64,000 nucleotides of DNA from Desmonostoc vinosum HA7617-LM4 (GTDB lineage: Bacteria; Cyanobacteriota; Cyanobacteriia; Cyanobacteriales; Nostocaceae): assembly GCA_019359515.1 (NCBI GenBank), contig JAHHHC010000017.1, positions 1 to 64,000 on the forward strand, written 5' to 3'. A model generated the notes under the pieces. That model saw nothing but the letters and a program-made list of their open reading frames with translations. It had not been told where the DNA came from and made no database searches. Shown here in pieces: positions 19,101 to 27,286 of this stretch; position 1 is the first letter of the stretch, and every line of letters begins with the position of its first letter. The position numbers were made by a program, and so were the translations under genes.

Positions 19101-19501
19101 TTCAAGCTTTAATTCAGTATTTACAAACAGCAGGTTTCAAGGCAGCTATGAGTCGCTGTTGGGCAGAAGTGCTACAACAAATTCGCCACCAAAGCGTTGA
19201 CTTACTGTTAATTTGTTTAGGAGAGTCAACTATCAATAAAGAGATGCTAAAAGCACTCAAAACGTTGAAAGATGTGCCTTTCAAACTACCACCAATTGTG
19301 GTGCTTAACCAGCGATTAAATCACATACAAGCAAATTCTCAGTCTCATGAGAAGCACAAAAAAAGTGGAACTGAATCAGTAGAAACTGTTGTTGAGGCGA
19401 TCGCTACTCAAATATTACCACGTTCAATATCAATGGAAGACCTACTCAGCCAGATTAATCAAGCTTTAGCTGTCGATGGTCAACACGATCAATGCTCTTA
19501 A
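16139..19501 (+). CDS. Large hybrid sensor protein: CBS-like, PAS-like, histidine kinase, degenerate receivers
   Basis: Frame open from TTG 16085 (1138 residues); the first ATG is at 16139 (1120 residues), chosen here, though coding-like sequence lies upstream. Numbering from the TTG: CBS-pair-like region 20-160, PAS-like segment about 201-245, HisKA with SHELKTPL (H433), HATPase with NAFKF, DTGIGIP and GTGLGL (566-630). Then three receiver-like modules: 699-813, where the phospho-acceptor aspartate is Asn (VFLNPLLP, N750); about 840-950 (DVILLDVDSS); and about 960-1130, degenerate. It would phosphorylate an unknown partner in response to an unknown signal. It is divergent from kaiA, so a link with the clock is possible but unproven. 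Confidence 0.85.
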   Translation: MSMLQYPLYDFIATVPSCVETSTLAVVLEIFAKEQCDRLVVVNLHQCPVGLLYSARLIQKLLADGDEQFLNLQQQISTFAQTLIEPIQTIPATERLEQLSLWWRYQQNPKNQNLDWALIDSDGKFLGLVDNSRLLQILTQERMAINSLSSLRATSRKSFPGKLLEYEPDITTHSHLRTKNEHKPLIQLLERLPWPLMLQTGTGEVVAHNSAWWQQLGVLKDPEGVRQQVETILTPIRAKNSEYASQQALKVYPNGRENDGGSDEQLTSSKRHPDNSLSLTSEAINKLQEQSASPEAASRCFWDNQLGTCTCVVQVQNGQERIWQFAKIPLDSPEFRFMSSESQMLLQPYSPGSYKSAEPSNLAVASDSELRVDLWLVLATDVTEQQQLCKELAAKNADLIQLNRLKDEFLACISHELKTPLTAVLGLSRLLVDRQLGELNERQARYAGLIHQSGRHLMSVVNDILDLTRMETGQMELTLTPVTIRAVCDRALSETKAIQSQSSKANTPQPQPPRASAPQFTLSIESGLDQIVADELRLRQMLVHLLSNAFKFTEVSGEIGLRVSRWEGWVAFTVWDTGIGIPEHQQHLIFQKFQQLENPLTRQFEGTGLGLVLTRALARLHGGDVSFLSREGKGSQFTLLLPPSPPKTGYCELEATNTQEQNSLPAPCINTSAQHQPTSSQRLVLVVEAVARYIEDLTEQLKGLGYRVVIARSGTEAVEKARRLQPIAVFLNPLLPLLSGWDVLTLLKSDSATRHISVIVTATAAEKEQAFANRSDGFISLPVEHQTLAPLLEKLCAAPEVSLPGLESSEASTTQTPLRILRLVNPELEVINPHLSLREHRVIEVDDLDQAELLARVWQFDVILLDVDSSAAQIYLEQLTQHPRLTALPLVTCDVDTTLIASGIPGLSVFPCLAPLGKDHSNQTEKTDALLSVLQIASGVCCPPNILVVDLTTLRDLPQRRRKQTKSEQIENNCSISSETAERGSEWFQALIQYLQTAGFKAAMSRCWAEVLQQIRHQSVDLLLICLGESTINKEMLKALKTLKDVPFKLPPIVVLNQRLNHIQANSQSHEKHKKSGTESVETVVEAIATQILPRSISMEDLLSQINQALAVDGQHDQCS

Positions 19502-19580
19502 GCATGAAGAATAGTAAACGCCCCCTAAGCGCCTTCATCCCTCGCCTGAAGTCCGAAAAACGCAACTACGTTGCTGTTTG

Positions 19581-21593
19581 TCAAGGGTTTTCGGCATTTT
19601 CCTTATAAGAAGATATATCCAATTTCTGCTTTTTGGTTTTCTTCAAAGAAACTCTGGTGAGGGTGTAAGCACCTTTAGTGCCTAAATTCTTGTATTCATC
19701 TGGCTGTAAATCCATTTGCAAAAACCTTTTCTGTTCAGCCAGAAGCAATAGCGAAGGCGACTTTGAGCTTTTTACCGCTTGATTTTTGATATACTCTACA
19801 GTGTCTTTGGAAAATCTTAAGTAATTAACCTGAGTTTGACTGTAGAATGTCACACTAGGTTTTTTGAAGCCAACCATCACCAATTCTTCATTTGGTTGTC
19901 TTGCTTGCAATGCGATCGCGGACAATTCTCTTAAGGGTAACTGACGTTCTCGATCCATTAAAAACAATGCAGGTGTCAATACCAGAATCAAAAAAAATAC
20001 AAACCCTAGCAAATTAATATTGATAATATTTTGCCAACGGCGACTTAGTAACAACCCCGCAACCAAGACAGCACAAACAAGCCAAATTACACCCCCAATT
20101 ACTGGTAAACCCGACTGTTGAATTAGCTGGCGGAAGTTGGGAACAGCTGGATCGCGTCCTATCAACTGAGTTCCGTGAAATAGTACTACAGACAGAATTG
20201 ATAAAAAGATCACATTTATCCAGCCAGTCCAGAGGAGTGAGGGGGACGCGGAGATAAAACTGCCTACGTCCCCGCGTCCCCTCGTCCCCGTGTCCCCGTG
20301 TCCTTGTGTCCTTGTGTCTTGGATAAGATCGCTCCAGAGTAGGGCTACGAGGATGGCTGCTGCTGGCATTAGGGGCAATACATAGCTAGGGAGTTTGGTG
20401 ACAGCGACGCTAAAAAAGCCAAATATGCCAGCAAACCAGAACCAGGCAAATAAACCTAATTGCCCAGAACGTTCTTGAGCAAGCCAGTACGATCGCTGCC
20501 AAAACTTTAATCTGGCGATCGCAACTGGCAAGTAAACTGAGTATGGTGCAAAACCTAACAGCACTACTAAAAAGTAAAAATACCAAGGCGCTGAGTGAGC
20601 ATTAACAACACCTGTGAAGCGTTCTAGGTTGTGATAACCAAAAAACGAGTTAATGTAATCCCAGCCATTACGCCAAATAACTAATACATACCAGGGCAGA
20701 GCTAAAGCTAAAATAATCGCAATACCTAAGAGAATGTGCATTTCTCGCAACACCTCTGTCACCTTTCCCAGGTACAGTAAAAACGCCGCCATAATTATCA
20801 CTGGCAACACAATACCCACTGGCCCCTTAGTCAAAATTGCCGCCGCAATCAACACATAACAAGCCAAATACCATTTGTTAGGGAATTGGGAACTTGTACT
20901 GAGCAAAAAAGAAGTATTGGGAGTTGGGAATTGGTGTTGGGAAGATGACACACTCAAGTAATTCTCCGCATCCCCGCGTCCCCGCGTCCCCGCATCCCCG
21001 CGTCCCCGCGTCCCCGCGTCCCCAGTCCCCGCATACCCTAAAAAGAAGCACAACAAAGCTGAGGCTGTGCATCCAGTAAGTAGCATATCTGATACACCTA
21101 CTCTTCCCCAAATAATCATTTCGGGATTGAATGCCATTATCGCTGCGGCTATAAAAGCTGTTAAGTAGCGGCGAGTCGAGCGTGAAGTTTCTTCTAGTAC
21201 ATCTTGTTTTGCGAGACACCACTGTACAGTGTAAAAAGCTAAACTAATCACACCCATCGCCGCGATCGCAGATGGTAAACGCACTGCCCACTCATTGACT
21301 CCGATCATTGCATAGGCGATCAATTGACACCAGTAAATTAAAGCAGGTTTATCGAAACGAGTCTGTCCATTAAAAAATGGGGTAATCCAATCGCCTGTGA
21401 TGAACATCTGACGAGAAGCTTCTGCAAACAGTGGTTCTGTTTCATCAATCAAGCCAATATTGCCCAAATTCCACCCAAAAGCTAAAAAGCCAATCAAAAT
21501 CAACCATAGCACTGCCACAGTCACAGCAAGGGCTGGACGCTTTTCTAGATTGTTGAACCACTGCTCAACAGTGCCCTTAACGCTCAAGTTCAT
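19581..21593 (-). CDS. ArnT/GT39-like membrane glycosyltransferase with repeat insertions
   Basis: 670 residues, polytopic. The N-terminus has the GT39/ArnT hallmark: a first membrane helix, then LIDETEPLFAEASRQM (48-63) with the acidic pair at the first periplasmic loop, and GDWITPFFNGQTRFDKPAL. Such enzymes move sugars from polyprenyl-phosphate donors to lipids or proteins outside the membrane. Two segments look foreign: residues 188-240 and 424-453, rich in GDAGTRGR-type repeats encoded by the intergenic 8-bp CCCCGCGT repeat. Both lie in loops between hydrophobic segments and keep the frame. Without them the length would match ordinary family members. Stands alone; function of the acceptor unknown. 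Confidence 0.85.
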   Translation of the reverse strand: MNLSVKGTVEQWFNNLEKRPALAVTVAVLWLILIGFLAFGWNLGNIGLIDETEPLFAEASRQMFITGDWITPFFNGQTRFDKPALIYWCQLIAYAMIGVNEWAVRLPSAIAAMGVISLAFYTVQWCLAKQDVLEETSRSTRRYLTAFIAAAIMAFNPEMIIWGRVGVSDMLLTGCTASALLCFFLGYAGTGDAGTRGRGDAGTRGRGDAENYLSVSSSQHQFPTPNTSFLLSTSSQFPNKWYLACYVLIAAAILTKGPVGIVLPVIIMAAFLLYLGKVTEVLREMHILLGIAIILALALPWYVLVIWRNGWDYINSFFGYHNLERFTGVVNAHSAPWYFYFLVVLLGFAPYSVYLPVAIARLKFWQRSYWLAQERSGQLGLFAWFWFAGIFGFFSVAVTKLPSYVLPLMPAAAILVALLWSDLIQDTRTQGHGDTGTRGRGDVGSFISASPSLLWTGWINVIFLSILSVVLFHGTQLIGRDPAVPNFRQLIQQSGLPVIGGVIWLVCAVLVAGLLLSRRWQNIININLLGFVFFLILVLTPALFLMDRERQLPLRELSAIALQARQPNEELVMVGFKKPSVTFYSQTQVNYLRFSKDTVEYIKNQAVKSSKSPSLLLLAEQKRFLQMDLQPDEYKNLGTKGAYTLTRVSLKKTKKQKLDISSYKENAENP
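20235..20324. repeat. Short-tandem-repeat insertion within the GT39-like gene
   Basis: CCCCGCGTCCCC / CCCCGTGT-type 8-bp units, identical in kind to intergenic arrays elsewhere in the window, translated as TRTQGHGDTGTRGRGD on the minus strand. About 90 bp, in-frame. Confidence 0.8.
20874..21032. repeat. Second repeat insertion within the GT39-like gene
   Basis: About 160 bp made of GGGAATTGG-type sequence, an ACTTGTACTGAGCAAA fragment that also occurs at 21617-21632 outside the gene, and roughly eight 8-bp CCCCGCGT/CCCCGCAT units. It is read as GDAGTRGR repeats plus a serine-rich stretch. Confidence 0.8.
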
Positions 21594-21843
21594 CCTCTTT
21601 AAAATCAGTTATCAATTACTTGTACTGAGCAAAGTCGAAGTATCAGTTATCAAAGTTTTGCTGAGTCCTTGCTTTTATCAATGGCTCATTTGAGACACAG
21701 GTTTAAATCCCACACCTCAAACTTTGATAATTGTTCACTGATTTAGTAGTCGTTAGTTGTTTAAGTTTTGTTCTTTTCATCAAAACGGTGATGAGTTATG
21801 AGCAAATAGCTAAACAATTATACTCAGCACTCATGAACATTCA

Positions 21844-22476
21844 TCATTCACCACTTAACACTAGTTGCCATTCTTGATTTTGAGCATTCCATTTAGGCGA
21901 TGAAGTTTCCCCAACAACATATGGCCCCCAATAGCGCCGGGAACCATCTTGGGCGAAAGCAACTAAAATATCACCTTTGTCTAAATTTAAATTGCCTTGA
22001 GGTAAGGAGAGAATCAGCCCCTTTTCACTACCTTCTTGGGGAGCAAAATCCCAATGTGCTGGCATATCGTATTTATCTTGTTGAGAGGAAGAGCCTTTTG
22101 CTAACGACTGTCGTGCTAGCAAGGCTAGCCGTACAGGCTGATTTGTTTGATTACTCATTCGCAAAGTCCCTTGAGCCTTGGTTTTGTCAACCGAGTTATG
22201 AGGATGCGTCAAGGCAGAATGAGTATTTTCTCTATTACTGTGTTCTAGCTGTTTAGTTGAGGTCGTTGTTGTAGCTAAATTAGCTGAGATCGCTTTTTGC
22301 GGTGAACTAGCTATAGATGAAGTCCCATCCAACTGGGAAGTTTCAGGGGCTGTGTTTGAGGTATCTGGGTTTGTAGACTCGAAGGACACGCTCATTTCTA
22401 AGCATCCTACCACTAGTGCAAGCAGTCCCAAGCAAAAAGCTGTAACACTGATGTTACGATACACTGAAGATTTCAT
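21844..22476 (-). CDS. Hypothetical lipoprotein, 210 aa
   Basis: Starts with a lipoprotein signal: a hydrophobic segment ending LALVVGC, giving a lipidated cysteine near residue 25. A Ser/Thr/Asn-rich low-complexity linker (about 30-100) follows, then a compact domain (about 100-210) with KGDILVAFAQDGSRRYWGPY and SSPKWNAQNQEWQLVLSGE. No known catalytic motif. It probably sits on the inner leaflet of the outer membrane or the periplasmic side of the inner one. Family not recognised. No close operon partner. Confidence 0.6.
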   Translation of the reverse strand: MKSSVYRNISVTAFCLGLLALVVGCLEMSVSFESTNPDTSNTAPETSQLDGTSSIASSPQKAISANLATTTTSTKQLEHSNRENTHSALTHPHNSVDKTKAQGTLRMSNQTNQPVRLALLARQSLAKGSSSQQDKYDMPAHWDFAPQEGSEKGLILSLPQGNLNLDKGDILVAFAQDGSRRYWGPYVVGETSSPKWNAQNQEWQLVLSGE

Positions 22477-22915
22477 GTTGATATTTTTTAGAAATAATAA
22501 TTTTGTTTAGGTTTGACCAGATAGTAACCTACTATCTTTAAGGGCAATTACATAAAACAGCCCACTGTGTACTTTCCTGAAATTAAGTCAGCAAAGTATC
22601 ATAAGTATCATAGTGAGTAGAAAATACTTTGAGGTATCAGTTCCCTCAATGTTTAATCACAAAGGGGTAACGATGCCCTCTACCTGACCAAGCCCGCAAC
22701 GGAAGCGGGTGTAAGGGTGTAAGGGTTAATTGGTCTCAAATCAAGATGAACCCTGGGAACCTAATATATTTACAATATTAACAAACAAGCCTATGCCAAA
22801 ACCAATATCTTTGAGACATTTTAGGGATGAGGACAGAGGCAGGGGACTGGGGAGATAAAGAAGAAATTTTGTTTGCGTCCCCGCGTCCTCTTGTCCATTC
22901 CCCATTCCCTCACTT
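22477..22915. other. Gene-free spacer upstream of ycf20
   Basis: 440 bp with a GTGTAAGGGTGTAAGGG duplication near 22699-22715 and short repeat DNA of the CCCCGCGTCC type just before the ycf20 start. No coding frame, RNA or terminator that I can support. Confidence 0.5.
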
Positions 22916-23248
22916 ATGCAAAATACCCGTCTCAACAACCTATTGGATGCGATCGCCACACGCTTAGAGCAATGGTTTTTAAATCCCTGGCGGCGGATAT
23001 CATTGCTGATCATTAGTTTTTTGTTTGGTTTTTTCCTGGGAAGCGCAGTTTCGACTACAGCAGGTCAACGGGCTGAATTGGATATTGTAGTAGCTGCGTT
23101 TTTAGTACTGTTAACAGAAATTACTAGCAGAATATTTTACAGTCAGAGCTTTTTATCTAGGCGATCGCTCTGGGTAGACTCATTAAATCTTCTGAAAGTT
23201 GGTTTTATCTATAGTTTGTTTCTCGAAGCCTTTAAGCTGGGGTCGTGA
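22916..23248 (+). CDS. ycf20: Ycf20-like protein (DUF565)
   Basis: 110 residues, the family length. An amphipathic start (RLNNLLDAIATRLEQWFLNPWRR) precedes two or three membrane segments (about 26-48, 57-70, 90-108), with the conserved FFLGSAVSTTAGQRAELD and SLNLLKVGFIYSLFLEAFKLG parts. Ycf20 is found in cyanobacteria and plastids; in algae a relative is linked to non-photochemical quenching, but the cyanobacterial role is not established. The start codon follows repeat-rich DNA and lacks a clear ribosome-binding site. Confidence 0.88.
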   Translation: MQNTRLNNLLDAIATRLEQWFLNPWRRISLLIISFLFGFFLGSAVSTTAGQRAELDIVVAAFLVLLTEITSRIFYSQSFLSRRSLWVDSLNLLKVGFIYSLFLEAFKLGS

Positions 23249-23730
23249 AGGAAAAAGTGACAACTATAGCGCTAACCGCAAGCGGTGTAACGGGAGCATC
23301 TAACCTCGCGGATAGAGTTTCCTGCTTCTTAGGACTGGTATTCCAGTATCCTCCACAGGCAGCAACGATATGTCCTTACCGTTGTTTTGAACAAGTAGCT
23401 AACTAAATGCTCAATCCTTTATCCGTAAAGTGTTTTACCCAGAAAACGGGGATGACAAGTATCACTCCTTTCTGGAACCCCCTACACTTTGTTTTTAAGG
23501 TTCAGTCTGTTGGTTTGGGCTTTTGTTTTCCGGTCTTCGACTCCAACAGTAGACTACTGACTCGATCTCTTTAATTATACCCCGAAATGCTTATCGCTCA
23601 AAGGTTTTAGCTTATGAATATTCAACAAAGATTAGTAATTAATAAGGCATCGAACCCTATTAATTACTCTCCTGTCCCCCATCGCCGCCAATCGGAGTAC
23701 CGATGTGGCGGGAGTACCCCGGAGGTTTAG
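23249..23730. other. Gene-free region with a probable IS200/IS605-type end relic
   Basis: On the minus strand, about 23590 to 23259 reads like a tnpB right-end region: GCAGGAAACTCTATCCGCGAGG, a hairpin ACCGCTTGCGGT (RC of 23280-23291) and a GTTGTCAC end at 23259-23266, abutting the ycf20 stop. No TnpB domain survives. The plus-strand tail carries a strong ribosome-binding site (CCGGAGG) for the next gene. Confidence 0.4.
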
Positions 23731-24738
23731 ATGGGGGAGATTGGGGATTGGAAGGAAGCACCAAAAGCAGCGCTAGCAGATGAGTTACGCGCGAAAGCTT
23801 TTGGCATCACACGGAAAAATGTCGATGAAGTCATACAAGCGCGATCGCATTTACTTCAGTCAGTGTTACCAGCTTTTAGCCAATTTTGCCAAACTAAGCT
23901 CCAGGTGCAACCCCAGAAAATGCAACAGGTGTTGTGGGACTTGTGGCTGCCGTTGGCGATGAAATTAGCATCGCACCGCCAACAGTTGGCAAGACCACTA
24001 ATTCAAGGGATTTTGGGGGGACAGGGTACAGGTAAAACCACAATGTCTCAGGTTCTGACTTTAATTCTGCAAGAATTGGGATACCGTACCTTAAGTTTGT
24101 CTTTGGATGACTTATATAAAACTTATAGCGATCGCTTGGCTTTAAGAGAGCAAGACCCCCGCTTGATTTGGCGCGGCCCACCAGGAACCCATGATATAGA
24201 CTTAGGTTTAAATTTATTAGATCAGATCCGTCAGTTGCACAGCCCGATTTTAGTCCCTCGCTTTGATAAATCTGCTTATGGCGGTGCTGGCGATCGCACT
24301 ACTCCAGAAATGATTACAAGTGCAGATATTGTGTTGTTTGAAGGTTGGTTTGTAGGAGTCAAACCCATATCAGATCACGTATTTGAGATGGCACCGCCAC
24401 CAATTATTACAGAGGAAGATAGAAGATTTGCCCGTGATATAAATTACCGACTTCACGAGTATCTACCGCTATGGGAGCGATTAGACAGCTTAATTGTGTT
24501 GTGTCCAATTGATTACCGCTGTTCTTTAGAGTGGCGTAAACAGGCTGAACAGCAGATGATTGCAGCTGGAAAATCAGGAATGAGCAATGCAGAGATAGAG
24601 CAGTTTGTCAATTATTTTTGGCGATCGCTGCATCCAGAATTATTCATCAAGCCTTTAGTAGAATCTCCAGATGTTGATTTAGTAATTGAGATTCATCACG
24701 ATCATAGTTTTGGTGAAATCTACAGCAACTGTAGATAG
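23731..24738 (+). CDS. D-glycerate 3-kinase (plant/cyanobacterial GLYK type)
   Basis: 335 residues. The P-loop GGQGTGKT is at 96-103, with SLDDLYKTYSDR about 30 residues later, GPPGTHDIDLG, PRFDKSAYGGAGDR and LFEGWFVG, all as in the P-loop glycerate kinases of plants and cyanobacteria. It converts D-glycerate to 3-phosphoglycerate with ATP, the last step of photorespiration, in the cytoplasm. The start is supported by CCGGAGG seven bases upstream of ATG. Convergent with the TrpF-like gene 25 bp downstream. Confidence 0.93.
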   Translation: MGEIGDWKEAPKAALADELRAKAFGITRKNVDEVIQARSHLLQSVLPAFSQFCQTKLQVQPQKMQQVLWDLWLPLAMKLASHRQQLARPLIQGILGGQGTGKTTMSQVLTLILQELGYRTLSLSLDDLYKTYSDRLALREQDPRLIWRGPPGTHDIDLGLNLLDQIRQLHSPILVPRFDKSAYGGAGDRTTPEMITSADIVLFEGWFVGVKPISDHVFEMAPPPIITEEDRRFARDINYRLHEYLPLWERLDSLIVLCPIDYRCSLEWRKQAEQQMIAAGKSGMSNAEIEQFVNYFWRSLHPELFIKPLVESPDVDLVIEIHHDHSFGEIYSNCR

Positions 24739-24763
24739 AAACCGCAGTTGCTCTTCCTACTCC

Positions 24764-25435
24764 CTAGTTACTATAATTTCTTAATTGCTGAAAAAATTGC
24801 TTGAGCTTCTGCTCATCTAATTTGCCGTTGCTGCGAACTCCGCTACACAAATCTAGTCCGAAAGGAGCTACTTGCTTGACGGCGAGAGCGACATTTTCGG
24901 GTTTTAATCCTCCTGCCAAGAAAATCGGCACCTCCACATATTCGCGGATTTTAGCGCTGAGATACCAATTATGTAAGCGTCCTGTTCCTCCTAGTTCTTT
25001 TACCAATAACGATTGGTTGCCGGAGTCTAGCAAAATGGCATCCACATCAGGTGCCACTTTCATGGCCTCCTCTATAGATGCTTCTGTAGTTACGTGGATA
25101 ACTTGGACGATAGAGATTCCTGGCAAAGCATCGCGGATATGTTGGTATGTTCCTGATTCTAGGCGATCGCAAATTTGCACAGTATTTGTTCGACAATACT
25201 TGAGTTGTTGAATAATTTGTCGAGTATCTTGGCTAGACGTTAGTAAAAACGTGGCTATTGGTGGTGGTACACAAACGGCAATTTGAGCAATTAATTCCTC
25301 ATTAATGACACCAGGGCCGCTAGGCATAAAAGAAACTAAACCCAAGGCAGATGCACCACATCGAATCGCAGTCCATGCTTCCTCTATGCTGCTAATACAG
25401 CAAATTTTAACTCTTGGGATTGCTGTTCTTTCCAT
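24764..25435 (-). CDS. TrpF-like phosphoribosylanthranilate isomerase homolog
   Basis: 223 residues with a TIM-barrel TrpF layout: KICCIS near the start (KxCGLT in true TrpF), the catalytic-type aspartate in AILLDSGN, LGGTGRLHNW, the phosphate-binding LAGGLKPENV and LCSGVRSNGKLD at the end. Both catalytic residues (Cys of KIC and Asp of LLD) are kept, but the surrounding motifs differ from the canonical KxCGLT, QLHG and SGVE...GxKD. It may be the tryptophan-pathway enzyme or a paralog with another substrate. No trp gene is adjacent. Confidence 0.75.
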   Translation of the reverse strand: MERTAIPRVKICCISSIEEAWTAIRCGASALGLVSFMPSGPGVINEELIAQIAVCVPPPIATFLLTSSQDTRQIIQQLKYCRTNTVQICDRLESGTYQHIRDALPGISIVQVIHVTTEASIEEAMKVAPDVDAILLDSGNQSLLVKELGGTGRLHNWYLSAKIREYVEVPIFLAGGLKPENVALAVKQVAPFGLDLCSGVRSNGKLDEQKLKQFFQQLRNYSN

Positions 25436-25544
25436 TTTTAAGCTTGACTATAACGTAATAAATCACACAACGAGAGCATAAAAATTCCTCTTTCAATTCC
25501 CAATTCCCAATTCCCTGAGCGCGGGATTAGTAGGAGGTTCAGTA

Positions 25545-26453
25545 ATGTTGGAAATTAGCAGGCGACGAAGAAACCCCAAATGGAACATCACAGAAGGCCT
25601 CGCAGGATATCTATTTATGATGCCGACTATTCTGGTTTTAGGGACTTTTGTGGTGTTCCCCATTCTCTACGCTGTTGTTCTTTCCCTTAACAAAGTACAA
25701 CTACTTGGTGGTATTCAATATGAGTTTATTGGCTTTCGTAATTTTACGCGACTAGCCGAAGATGAACGGGTTTGGATTGCTTTGAGAAATACGGCAGAAT
25801 ACGTAGCAATTGTTGTGCCAACTCAAACTGTCCTAGCTTTAATTTTGGCAGTAACTCTAAATTCTGGAATTCGCGGTAAAAATTGGTGGCGTATCCTCTA
25901 CTTTTTGCCAACTGTCACGTCTTCGGCTGTGCTGACACTCATTTTTATGTGGATTTATAACACCGATGGGTTGCTGAATGATTTTCTCGCTGCGGTGGGA
26001 TTACCAACCTATAACTGGTTGGGAGATCCAGCAGTTGCCCTCAAAGGCATCATGATCATGAACATATGGTCAACAGCCCCATTTTTTATGGTGATTTATT
26101 TAGCAGCGTTGCAGGATATTCCTCAATCATTGTATGAAGCGGCTGAACTTGATGGCGCCAATGGGTGGCAGCAGTTTATCTATGTGACAATTCCCCTACT
26201 CCAGCCTGTAACGTTCTTTGTTGTGGCAATGGGGGTAATTGGTACTTTTCAACTATTTGACCAGTCTTACATCTTCTCTGGTGGCACTGGCGGGCCAAAC
26301 AACGCTACCCTGACTGTAGTGCTACTTATCTACCAAGCTGTATTTCGGAATTTGCAGATGGGATATGCCGCTGCGATCGCTTTTTTGTTAGCAGCAGTGA
26401 TCATTGCTATGACTTTAATTCAGCGACGGCTGTTTGGAGGCGAAAGAATTTGA
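25545..26453 (+). CDS. Sugar ABC transporter permease, MalF type
   Basis: 302 residues with six membrane segments. The EAA loop that docks the ATPase is YEAAELDGANGWQQFIYVTI, near 195-215. The N-terminal stretch is cytoplasmic and basic. The start has AGGAGG nine bases upstream. The stop TGA overlaps the TTG start of the MalG-type gene, so the two are cotranscribed. No substrate-binding protein or ATPase gene is in this window; these would be encoded elsewhere, as is common for cyanobacterial glucosylglycerol or trehalose type systems. Substrate not determinable. Confidence 0.92.
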   Translation: MLEISRRRRNPKWNITEGLAGYLFMMPTILVLGTFVVFPILYAVVLSLNKVQLLGGIQYEFIGFRNFTRLAEDERVWIALRNTAEYVAIVVPTQTVLALILAVTLNSGIRGKNWWRILYFLPTVTSSAVLTLIFMWIYNTDGLLNDFLAAVGLPTYNWLGDPAVALKGIMIMNIWSTAPFFMVIYLAALQDIPQSLYEAAELDGANGWQQFIYVTIPLLQPVTFFVVAMGVIGTFQLFDQSYIFSGGTGGPNNATLTVVLLIYQAVFRNLQMGYAAAIAFLLAAVIIAMTLIQRRLFGGERI

Positions 26454-27286
26454 AAAATATCTCTCGCTTTTTCTGGCTGAAAATCCTCCTGTATTGTGTG
26501 CTGACAATCTACGCCCTCATCACCCTGATCCCCTTTCTTTGGGCGCTTTCAGCTTCTTTCAAACCCTTATCAGAAATTGTCAGCGGCAACCCTAATTTTC
26601 TACCACAAAACTTTACTTTTGACAACTATAAACAAATCTTTCTCCAAGAACCGCTATTTTGGCGCTGGTTGTTCAACAGTCTAATAATTGCCATCAGCGT
26701 TACCATATTAAACTTGCTGCTTAACTCTATGGCAGGTTATGCCTTAGCGAGACTGCGCTTTGTGGGTAAACGCTTTTGGTTCTTCCTCATCTTGGCAGTG
26801 TTAGCAGTACCAGCGCAAATCACACTAATTCCCACATTTTTGATTTTAAAAGCGATCGGCTGGCTTAATTCCTACCAGGGCATGATTGTACCCAGCATGG
26901 TCAATGCCACCTTCATTTTTATGATGCGGCAGTTTTTTGTAAATTTTCCCAAAGAATTAGAAGAAGCAGCTCAGCTAGATGGTCTAAATACCTTTGGGAT
27001 TTTTCGGCATATTGTCTTACCTTTGGCAAAACCAGCACTAGCAGCACAAGCTGTTTTTGTATTTATGGGTAGTTGGAATAATTTTTTACTGCCGCTAGTT
27101 ATCCTATTCGACCCAGAAATGTTTACCCTACCCTTGGGGCTGAACTCCTTCAAAGGTCAATACATCAGCTATTGGAATTATATTATGGCAGCTTCTATGG
27201 TATTCACTCTACCAGCTTTAGCTATTTATGCCTTTTTCAATCGCTACTTTATCCAAAACGTCACCTTCACCGGCGGTAAGGGTTAG
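26450..27286 (+). CDS. Sugar ABC transporter permease, MalG type
   Basis: 278 residues with six membrane segments and the EAA loop EEAAQLDGLNTFGIFRHIVL. It starts at TTG 26450, overlapping the preceding stop (TTGA), with GGAGG (26436-26440) ahead, so translation is probably coupled. Together with the MalF-type partner it forms the membrane channel of a carbohydrate importer. It is followed by repeat DNA, with no further subunit of the transporter. Confidence 0.92.
   Translation: MKNISRFFWLKILLYCVLTIYALITLIPFLWALSASFKPLSEIVSGNPNFLPQNFTFDNYKQIFLQEPLFWRWLFNSLIIAISVTILNLLLNSMAGYALARLRFVGKRFWFFLILAVLAVPAQITLIPTFLILKAIGWLNSYQGMIVPSMVNATFIFMMRQFFVNFPKELEEAAQLDGLNTFGIFRHIVLPLAKPALAAQAVFVFMGSWNNFLLPLVILFDPEMFTLPLGLNSFKGQYISYWNYIMAASMVFTLPALAIYAFFNRYFIQNVTFTGGKG

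Noticed and set aside
23249-23590. tmRNA or RNase P RNA
   Set aside because: No tRNA-like end, tag ORF or conserved RNase P core motifs were found.
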